Shown here in pieces: positions 55,746-64,000 of a stretch of DNA of 64,000 nucleotides; positions within the stretch are counted from its first letter, which is position 1, and every line of letters begins with the position of its first letter. The DNA is taken from assembly GCA_002197995.1 (NCBI GenBank), contig NGZR01000009.1, positions 930,001 to 994,000 on the forward strand, given 5' to 3'. The translations under genes and the position numbers were made by a program. The stretch is from Gaeumannomyces sp. JS-464. Lineage: Eukaryota > Ascomycota > Sordariomycetes > Magnaporthales > Magnaporthaceae. Under the pieces are notes generated by a model. It did not search any database. It was not told the origin of the DNA and saw only the letters and a list, made by a program, of their open reading frames with translations.

Positions 55746-58700
55746 TTAACAAATAAGCTGGTAATATATTCGGCAATGGTAAAAGTTTTTCTTAAAGCTT
55801 AGGATAGTCGTTCGTAAAATCGTTTTCCGGTTATTTTAGCGTTTTAGTAATTTCGTTTTCTTTAGTTACATTATTAGCCATTTTTAGGTTATAATAAATC
55901 GATTTTAACCGCTTTTTTTCGCTTTTTTTTTATTGTTTTTCGCGTTTTACTTAACCTTCGATTCGTACCGTTATCGTGTTATTTATAACTAAATTTTCCA
56001 AAGTTTTATTTAGCTAATCCTTAGTTATCGCGTTTGCCGGATTATATAATCCTGCGATTTAACGGATTTCGTCGATTTCGCGCTTTTCGTAAAATTCTTT
56101 AAATGCTATAACATTAATTATAAGCTTTTTTATTATTATGCTTAATTGTATAAAGCATTAATATAGCGAAAAGCTATTAGTGCAAATTATTAATTTCGGG
56201 GCTTTTTAATTTAGCTTTTTAAAAATCGTTGCGAACGTTAAATTAAAAACGTAAGCTGTATTAAACCCGCTAACCATCCCGTAAATTTCACTTGCGAAAA
56301 CGCTTTTCGTAACCCTTTTGCATTTAATTAACGTTTAATGTAAAATGTTTCCGATTAGCTAAAAACTGGTTTTTTAATTATCGGATTTTTTATTGCCTAA
56401 TATAATTACGAACCCGATTTGTAAATTTAAGTTAGGATTATTTGCGAATAATTCGTTTACGAAAGCGTAAAGGTTGGTTTTTTACAAATCTAATGGAACG
56501 TATTTTAGCCTTTTTTAAGCGTTTATTAATTTGCTATTAAATTTTTTTATTTAGCTTAACCACGTTTTTTTATCCCGGGTTTTTAGCTTACGCCGTTACG
56601 GAATAATCAAATGCGGCTTCCAATTGGTATATGGAACTAATATATACGTTTTAAGCTTTTTAAACGATATATTTATAACTTGAGCTTTTTAAATCGGTTT
56701 TTATTAGCTCGAACTTTTTATTTTGTTTTTTTTTATCGAATTTCGAGCTTATAATTTTTTATTAAAATTTTGCACCCGTTAAAATCGGCTTCGTTTCCCG
56801 GTTTAAAAATCGATTTCGGTTTTGCACGAAAGCCTATTTCCTAAATCGCTAATTTTTTTTTATTAAAAAGTCCGGATTTTTAAAATTTAAAATGTCGTTT
56901 ATTTGCATGCTTATAATCCCAAAGCTTTGTCCGCTTTTTAAAATAAATAAGTAAAAATCGTAGCTCGACGTTTAGCAATTTAAGCGCTTTTTATAATGCT
57001 TTTAATAAATAACGAACCAATATAAGCCTAATTCCGCGATTTCGTAAAAAGGTTTAATTATTTTAAATAACGTGCCCGATTTAAACCATATTAACAATTT
57101 TTTAAATAAGCGCAAAAAAACGTCTTTTTGCAATTTTAATTCCGATTAGGTATACGTTTAACTAATATTTCGGATTATTAAATTAAATTTTATAAGCGTA
57201 AGCGATAATACGATTGTTAAAATTAATCGTTAATTGCATTTTATAATCGTAGGAAATTGCGTAAAAATGTTATGTTTTTTTTCGTCGTTGTATTTTATCG
57301 TTACGAGTTTCGATTTTTTAAAAGGCTTTAAAGTTTGCCTTTTTACCTCGTTTACAATTCGTAATCCAAAAATCGTGGTTTTGTTAAAGGTTTTTCCAAT
57401 AATCGGCTTAATTATTTTAGCGCCGATAAGTGCGTTTAGTTTTTATTAAATTAACTATTTAAATGGTAAACCGGAAACTGTAATTTTGCTTTCCTGTTTA
57501 AGTCGGATCGCTAATTAGTAAAATTAATGCTTTTTAGCGCTTAAAAACGTCGTATGCATTTGTTAAAAGCTTCGTTTTATTGTAATTGCTAGTTATGCGT
57601 TTTTGCGAAAGCGGTTTCGTTTGTTAGGGATTTTGGGTAATACAGTAATTTTAAGCAAAATGGTTATTTAATTTTAAAGCTTTTTGTTTTGCTATTTTGC
57701 GGCTTTTTTTCGGGGTTTTTTTCCGGCGTTTTAACTATTCGGGCTTAGGGTATTCGAAAAGTGCTGGCTGCTTTTCGGATTTTTACACGATAAGTTTTTT
57801 TGCTTTATGGTAAGGTTTAACCACCGTGCTTTTAAAAGTCGCGTTACCGTTAATCGTTTTTACCGTAATTAACGTGTTTGTTATAAATAAAACCTTGTAC
57901 AGGTTTTACTATCCGTCTTTTTTTTAGAATACCAAAACCTCGCTTTTAAAAGCTAAAAAGCTTGGAAATACCCGTTTTATATTCGGTTCGTTACGTACAG
58001 CTAATGTCTTTTGCATACGTTACTTATCGTGTAAAATCCGGATTTTTGTTATAACTTTCCTAATTATAACGGCTTTTTGTATTTGGGTTTATAAAAGTAC
58101 CGATTTGTTATTAATTTAAAGCATTGCTTTAAAAACGAGTAATGTAAAAACAAGTTTATTAAAACTGGCCGTATCGTTTACGGCTTTTATTGCTTTTTAA
58201 AGCATTAATTCGAGGTGTATAATTAGGCACTTTTATCGGATAATATTAAAAGCCCGTTGTAAAAAGGCGTAATATTTTTTAATTTTGCCGATAAACCAAT
58301 GCGCTTCGATTGGGACCTGCTTATAAGTAATCCCAAAAAGCTTTGCTTTCGTTTAAAATTCGTTCGCGGCGAAATTAATACCGGTATTATAAAAATTACG
58401 TTAAAAGGCTTTAAATAAACGTCGATTTAGCATCGTTTAAAAGCTTCCCACGTTTTTTTTGCCGATATGTTTTTAAAAAGCGCTGCAGTATTAAAAGCTA
58501 TGCTTATATCGATTATATAAAAAATTAGTTTGTAATTAATGTAAAACACGTTTACGATTATCTCGTAGTTAAAATCGATATTGTTTTAAAATTTAAATCG
58601 AAAGCGTTATAATGCAAAACCCTTTTTTAATAAAAATGGCACATTCGGTTAATTATTGCGAAAGCGTTGCGATTAGTTTCGTGCTTTGCACGTTTTAAAC

Positions 58701-58936
58701 GTTCTAAAGTTTATCGACAATGGGTGCCTAAAACGCTTATACATACGCTTTAGCTTAGCTTTTATAAGGAAAATTGCTTTCGCGATTTTTGTTTCCGTTA
58801 TAAAGCTAATTGCCGTTGTAACGTGGGTAACGTCGTCGAAAAAAAACCAAAAGTGGCCGTGCCTTTTTATAATCGGGACGCGCGTACCGTCGTTTTTTAT
58901 AAACTCGTTACGCGCGTTATTTAAATAAACGTGCAA
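55746..58936 (-). pseudogene. Copia-2 pol remnants: integrase, RT, RNase H
   Basis: Integrase: RVPIIKRHGHFWFFFDDVTH followed by TTAISFITET (58936-58673). RT: RQTLKPFKKSKLVTIKYNDE followed by KHNIFTQFPTI (about 57340-57230), where copia RT has a KxRLVVQ...ILTQSPTIQR pattern. C-terminal RNase H: KLIINVIAFKEFYEKREIDE, AGLYNPANAITKD and INNTITVRIEG (about 56130-55900). The copia order integrase before RT is respected. Heavily broken. Confidence 0.8.
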
Positions 58937-61599
58937 TGCATTTATATTTGCAAAGCATAGCAGGAAAAAGTTGGAATTAAAACCACGAAAAACGTAATTT
59001 GGCCGATCGGGGTTAGAATAATAATTTTTTCGATATTGAAAACAGCTTTTTTTAATCCGAAAATTACACGTTTTTTATGCCCGTTTATATTAACGACGAA
59101 ATTCAGCTTATAGCGTTAAAATGCGTAAATTTAATCCTTTCCGGCCGTAAAAGTTATTATTGCACTTATATCCGGAATGATCTTTTACTATTACTTAGTG
59201 TTTTGGATTTTGTGTTAAACTAATATTTAATCCGTAAGAATATAAGAATAAAGCTTGCCAAATCCCGAGTTTTAACGCTTATAAATGCGGTAAGTAAAAG
59301 CCTTTTTAATTAGGTACGCGGCCGTAGCAGAGGTTATAAAGTAGTTGCTTTTATAATCTTTTTTTTATTTGTTTTTTAATCGTTAAAATTAAAAATGGCC
59401 ATTTCTCCTCGTCGGTGCTTTCGGGCTCCATTAATGCGAGGAATTAGGTGTACCTTTTGCGTGGTTTGTTTTCTGCCTTTTTTTATGCTTTTTATACCTT
59501 TTTAAATTGTCGTTATTTTTTAAAAAAGTGGCATATCAATTTGCAATCCGGCTTTTTGCAAATTTAACAACCGCGTATATATAGGCGTAAACGAAGGCTT
59601 AATTAGAAAAATTTAGGTTTATATGTTTGGTTTTAATTTTTATTGTCCTTTTTACAATCTTTGTAATTTTTAAATTTCCGTTTTACAAAATGAATGCTAA
59701 AAGGTCGTGCGTTTTTTTTATTCGTATTATGCTTTTAAGCTAGGAAAATAGGCTTTTAAAAGTCCTATTAAAATTTATAAAAACGGTTTTAAACTTCGAT
59801 ACGCTTTGGATTGCTTTTAAAATGCTCGCAATTAGCTGGTTTTCGTTTTAATAGGAAGGTTTAAAACGCGTTAGCAATTTTGCAACTTATTTAAAAAAAT
59901 TTGCAAAACTTTTATGTTAAATTTATTTACGTTAGCGATTTTTAAATAGATTGTATAAAAAGTAATCGAGCTTTAATTTATATAATATAGTAATCGGTTA
60001 ACTTTAATATTAAATGCGCTTTAAAAATTATATAAATTTTTTAAAAGGTAAGGCTATACCCGATATACCGGGTGTATTATTACTTTGCTTTGCTTTAAAA
60101 TGCTTAAAAAAAATCGTATGGAGCTATAAAAAGGGTATTTTAAAAGTTTCGCATATGGTTGCGAAAAACAAGATTTTATCGTTTAAAATATCGTATAAAT
60201 TACCGGAATAGCTGTATTTTTATCCCACGCGTTTTAAAATGCTTTTATTAAGCTTTTATTAACGGCGGCGTTAAACACCTGTTTAAAAGGAAGTTATTTG
60301 TATAATAATTTCGCAAACGCCGGGGTTTTATATTAGGGACGTAATATTTCCATATTTTGTAATTTATCGATCGGCTAAATGGTTTTTCTACGATCTTTTT
60401 GCTTTATATATTGCTTATAGTAAAACCTTTATATATACGTGGGTTAAGTGTTCGTTAAAGCTAAAAATTGGTTGCCTAAAAGATCGGTGCGGTTTCGGGT
60501 AGGAAAAAGGGTTGCAAAAGGTATGGGCGGTGGTTTAATTGTTTAAAAAATCGGTGCGCTTTCGAAAACGGTAATTTTTAAATAAAAGAAAAAATAAAAG
60601 GCTTTAAAACTTTATTTATAAAAAAGGTAAAAAAGTTTCGATAAAAACGAAATAAAACCTTAGTTTAGCGTTTTAGCGATTTTTAAATCTCATTTCCGTT
60701 AATTTATTACTTAGCGGTAAATTTCGTTAACGAAATAGCGGGTCGTATTATTTTAAAGGCATTTATAACAGTAATCGAAAAATTAGCTTTTAAAAAGGTT
60801 ATGCGATTTTACAAAGCAAAAAGGTGTAATCCTATAATAGGAGTTATTATTTTAAAAATTAACTTTTATCGCATAACTTGTATAATTCTTTCGTTAAACT
60901 TTTCTTTTGGTAAGCCGGGTACGGAAATCCTATAATTTTCCAAATGCTTTTTAAAAACGCGGGTAATTTGTAAATTAAGGTCGTTAAAATGCTTTGCTTT
61001 TTACTCCACGTAGTTTTTAAGTACGTCGTTTAAAAGGTTATCGCTATATGTATTACCGTAAAAAAATAATATTTTAAACATCCATACGTTCCGGCGAGCG
61101 ATAAAAGCCTGGTTTGGTAATTTTTTAAAATTGTATAATGGATTTAATAAAAAAGGCATATCGATGTTTTTTGCGAAAGATTTAGGAAAGTCGAATGTTA
61201 TTAATGCGCTTTTTATAATTTTTTTTGCTTATTGCTAAGCTTTTTTACCGTTCGTTATTCCGGGAAGTTGGATATATTATTAATAAAAAGGTAACGAGCG
61301 ATATCGTTTAAGTAATCGATTTAAAAGTCCAGTCGTTTAACGTAAAAAAGTGTTTAAAAAATTACGTAACGCTTTTTTTACGTTTGTTTAAATTTTATAA
61401 ATAAAGGTTTAATCGCTTGCAATAAAAAGGTGCTTTTAATGCGTGATTAACTCCCGTGTAACGCGTTACTAAGCAGTAAAATTCGATTTCTTTACTTTTA
61501 AATTTTTACGTTAACCTAATCGCTTTTTCAAAAAAGGTATTAAACATTTAAATCTTTTATTTTTGCTATTTGTGTTGCTTTTTAAGCAATATTAATTAG
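58937..61599 (-). pseudogene. Copia-2 gag and protease region, unreadable
   Basis: In the place of copia gag and protease, but no motif survives; the only longer frames are plus-strand shadows such as 60014-60211. Confidence 0.45.
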
Positions 61600-61834
61600 T
61601 GTTGGTAAAAGTGTTACTTTTGTAAGCACGAAGATTTTTAAAAAAATATAACAAAAATTTATAAATTTGGTACTAGTGTTTATAATAATGCATGTTTTTA
61701 TAGGAATTTAATTATAAAAAGGGGATTATAAAATCCCTTTTTATAAGCTTGTAAAAGCGCACGGCCCGTAAGCTTGCGGCTTTACAAAGCGTGGGCCTTT
61801 TTTAAATGCACGCGTTAAATTACGTGGATTAACA
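61600..61834 (-). repeat. Copia-2 LTR (right, 5')
   Basis: 235 bp, starting TGTTGGTAAAAGTG and ending GGATTAACA. Confidence 0.88.
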
Positions 61835-62456
61835 AAAGCATTAATATAGCGAAAAGCTATCGGTGCAAATTATTAGCTTCGAGGCTTTTTAGTTTAGCTT
61901 TTTAAAAATCGTTGCAAGCGTTAAATTAAAAACGTAAGCTGCATCGAACCCGCTAACTATCCCGTAAATTTTATTTACGAAAACTTTTTCGTAACCATTT
62001 TGCATTTAATTAATATTTAATATAAAATGTTTCCGATTAATTAAAAGCTGGTTTTTTAATGGTTAAATCTTTTATTACTTAATACAATTACAAACCCGAT
62101 TTATAAATTTAAATTTAAATTATTTGCAAATAATCCGTTTATAAAAATATAAATGTTGGTTTTTTGCAAATCCAATAAAACGTATTTTAGCCTTTTTTAA
62201 ACGTTATTAATTTGCTATATAATCCTTTTATTTAGCTTAACCACGTTTTTTTTATCCTAGGTTTTTAACTTACGCCGTTATAAATAGTTAAATGCGGCTT
62301 TCGATTAGTATATAAACTAATATATACGTTTTAAGCTTTTTAAACGATATATTTATAACTTAAGCTTTTTAAATCGGTTTTTATTAATTCGAACTTTTTT
62401 TTTATCGAATTTCGAGTTTATAATTTCTTATTAAAATTTTGCACCGTTAAAATTAG
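61835..62456 (-). pseudogene. Copia-1 pol fragment (right flank of copia-2)
   Basis: Aligns with 56152-56780 of copia-2, with many G/A and C/T differences. It begins with AAAGC, the target duplication of copia-2, and is cut by Gypsy-3 at 62457. Confidence 0.8.
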
Positions 62457-62900
62457 TGTTACAATTAAAGGTTTGCTTTTAGGGTAAAGCACTTCGAAGG
62501 TGGAAAGGATAATATCGCTGGTTTAGGTTACTAAAAACACGTAACTTAAAAAAACAATCTAATTGCTTGCCTTAAAAAATGCTTAAAAGCTAACTTAGAT
62601 TAACTAATGCCAAAGCCTTAGTTAAAGCTACCCGAAATAATAGGAAATCCATTTTTTATATATACGCTGCCTTTTACTTTATATTGGGTTAAATTTATAG
62701 CTTTGCTACAAATTTACAAATCCTTTTTAGATTTATTACTTTGTTACAAATCCACAAAATTTTTTTTAAATTTATTGCTTTGTTATAAATTCATAAATCC
62801 ATTTTGGTTTACGTAACTCCACGTAACCGGGGCGGGGCGAAAGCGCTAATTTAAAGCCCCCTTTTGCCTTGCTATTTTAGGGGTTTATATAGTCGTAACA
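62457..62900 (-). repeat. Gypsy-3 LTR
   Basis: 444 bp with ends TGTTACAATT and GTCGTAACA, homologous to 33077-33524 and, inverted, to 39950-40425. Confidence 0.9.
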
Positions 62901-63269
62901 TTAGGTTTCCCCTTTTAGGCTAAATCCTTTTAGCCACGTTTTATCGCCCCGCCTTTTGTTAATAGTAAGTACTTTCCTTTTTTACCATTTTTTATCCCCT
63001 TTTTATTTTAACAAAATGTTTAATTAAATGCGAAAACGCTTTTTCGCGAAAAAGCCGTTAATTATAAAAAGCTTTTAGCGATTATTCTTTTTAACTACTA
63101 CGAAATGCCTTTTTATTCGTACTATTACGAGGTTTTAAAGCGTAAAAAATGTAAAGCCTTTTTTTAGGACTCGTTTCGGTGCGTGAAATGCCTTCGAATT
63201 AATCATTCGAGGTGCGACGTTTTAAAGCCTTCTCTTTTTAAGCTTTGAAATATCGTCGTTTAGCATTCC

Positions 63270-63530
63270 AAATTTAAAGCTAAGCTGGAAAAGGCGGAGG
63301 AGAAAGTTTTCCGCTTTCGAAAATAAAAACGAATGTAGCTGGAAAAGATAATGCGTGCGGTGCGTCGCGGCATTAACTCGGTGGAGGAGTTAAAGCGTAT
63401 CGAGCGGGAAAAGGCCGATTAGGCGGCCCGCTAGGTTGCTTCGCTTTCCGAGCCTTTTGTGGCTCCTTTCGTTCTTTCCGATTGGCAAGTGCCCGGGGTT
63501 AATCCTAATTTAAACCTGCTTACCTTTTTT
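63270..63530 (+). pseudogene. Accessory reading frame in Gypsy-3, antisense to pol
   Basis: MRAVRRGINSVEELKRIERE continuing to SEPFVAPFVLSDWQVPGVNP and NLNLLTFF. It is the better preserved of the two copies, with two in-frame TAG positions that are CAG/CAA-like in Gypsy-1. Upstream, KAKLEKAEEKVF suggests a longer coiled-coil protein. Confidence 0.5.
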
Positions 63531-63607
63531 AACTAAGATAAGTTGTAACTTTTTCTAACAACCTTTTTTAAATTTTGTAGCATATTGGGTGTGGCTTTAA
63601 TCTTTTT

Positions 63608-63641
63608 GCCGAGGTTTCAGGTTCGAATCCCGGCATAACCA
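63608..63641 (+). other. tRNA T-arm-like motif in Gypsy-3
   Basis: GGTTCGAATCCCGGCATAAC followed by CA; homologous to the motif at 34228-34260. No matching 5' half of a tRNA was found upstream. Confidence 0.4.
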
Positions 63642-64000
63642 TTTAAAAAAAAGTTTAACGATATCGAACTTTTTTTTAAAAACTTTTTCTTTTTGCTAAC
63701 CTTTTTGTAAGCGCTTTTGCCGGTATTTCGCTAAAGCTTTTTAGCAATTTATAAAGTTGGTTTTTTTTCCCCACATGTTTTCCTCGTAACCGTACTTTTT
63801 TTATTTAACTAAGTACTTTTTAGGCTTATTTTTTAGCTTATAATTTAAAAATTTTTCAACTTCGTACTTTTATTTTAAGTTAACTTTTACTAACTCGCTG
63901 CTTTTAAAGCCCGGTAACGCTGGTTTAAATAAGGAAATATAAAAAACCGGGTGGGATTTTATAGTTAATAGTAGCCGAAATTTATAATTTACGTTCGAAA

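Larger units (their letters stand above)
54287..61834 (-). mobile_element. Copia-2, complete Ty1/Copia element inserted in copia-1
   Basis: A 7548-bp element with 235-bp LTRs at 54287-54521 and 61600-61834. The 5-bp target duplication is GAAGC (54282-54286) and AAAGC (61835-61839), one G/A apart, and joining the flanks rebuilds the sequence seen uninterrupted at 56148-56175. Minus-strand order is gag/integrase/RT/RNase H/3' module. Confidence 0.88.
43007..62456 (-). mobile_element. Copia-1, Ty1/Copia element, twice interrupted and truncated by Gypsy-3
   Basis: Remaining parts are the 3' LTR and 3' region at 43007-44465, its continuation at 53866-54286, and part of the RT/RNase H region at 61835-62456. 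Gypsy-2 separates the first two and copia-2 the last two. The outer right part is cut at 62457 by Gypsy-3. Order and orientation match copia-2 throughout. Confidence 0.75.
62457..64000 (-). mobile_element. Gypsy-3, second chromovirus of the Gypsy-1 family, runs off the window
   Basis: It begins with a 444-bp LTR and then follows 33525-34620 of Gypsy-1 colinearly, including the accessory frame (63270-63530), the tRNA-like motif (63608-63641) and chromodomain remnants (KKYLVK, KYGYEENMWGKK at about 63840-63770). It is less mutated than Gypsy-1 in the accessory frame. It interrupts copia-1. Confidence 0.88.

Noticed and set aside
57234..57449. Plus-strand frame inside copia-2
   Set aside because: Antisense to the copia RT reading on the minus strand.
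63568..63641. Possible complete tRNA gene
   Set aside because: Only a T-arm and 3' acceptor-like strand are visible; no pairing 5' acceptor or anticodon arm was found upstream in either copy.

Overview
This window is nuclear DNA of a filamentous ascomycete (Pezizomycotina, probably Sordariomycetes). The evidence is short spliceosomal introns (48-113 nt, GTRNGT...YAG), fungal protein families (cutinase, HET, Clr5, PTH11-like membrane protein, GPI-anchored fasciclin, Cnn_1N) and a sharp two-compartment base composition. About 1-31 kb is GC-rich and gene-bearing. About 31-64 kb is AT-rich, full of TAA/TAG, and consists of transposons whose copies differ mainly by C-to-T/G-to-A changes, the signature of repeat-induced point mutation (RIP).

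Gene-rich part. 2206-3054 is a cutinase with two introns. 4068-5276 (-) is a broken PTH11/rhodopsin-type membrane protein. 5805-7573 (-) is a two-exon Clr5-domain protein. 9118-10879 (-) is a HET-domain gene with frame breaks. 14557-17654 (+) is a large microtubule-associated Cnn_1N protein. 18694-20562 (+) is a multi-pass membrane protein of unknown role, and 20706-21590 (-) is unrecognised. 23000-24774 (-) is another membrane protein, and 26916-28185 (+) a secreted GPI-anchored fasciclin protein. A 428-bp Tc1/mariner-type MITE lies at 22202-22629. A 1654-bp Tc1/mariner element with perfect 29-bp inverted repeats (24964-26617) sits between the divergent membrane-protein and fasciclin genes.

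Transposon part. 29.4-64 kb reads as a nest of insertions. A Tad-like LINE (- strand, about 29.5-41.8 kb) is split inside its endonuclease domain by a Gypsy chromovirus (33077-39477) and, between ORF1 and ORF2, by a solo LTR of the same family in inverted orientation (39950-40425). To its right a copia fragment carries half of a pogo-like element (42245-43006), which is split by copia-1 (43007 to 62456 and beyond). Copia-1 is itself interrupted by Gypsy-2 (44466-53865, carrying a complete pogo element at 46591-48449) and by copia-2 (54287-61834). Gypsy-3, same family as Gypsy-1, enters at 62457 and runs off the window. Target-site duplications support most steps, and several differ only by RIP-type transitions.

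Two kinds of damage should be kept apart. RIP-type stops (inferred CAA/CAG to TAA/TAG) interrupt the membrane-protein gene, the Tc1 transposase and the fasciclin gene near the RIP island. Independently, many genes of the GC-rich half carry 1-nt frame breaks, often in homopolymers and sometimes compensating, which suggests sequence errors at least as much as real decay.
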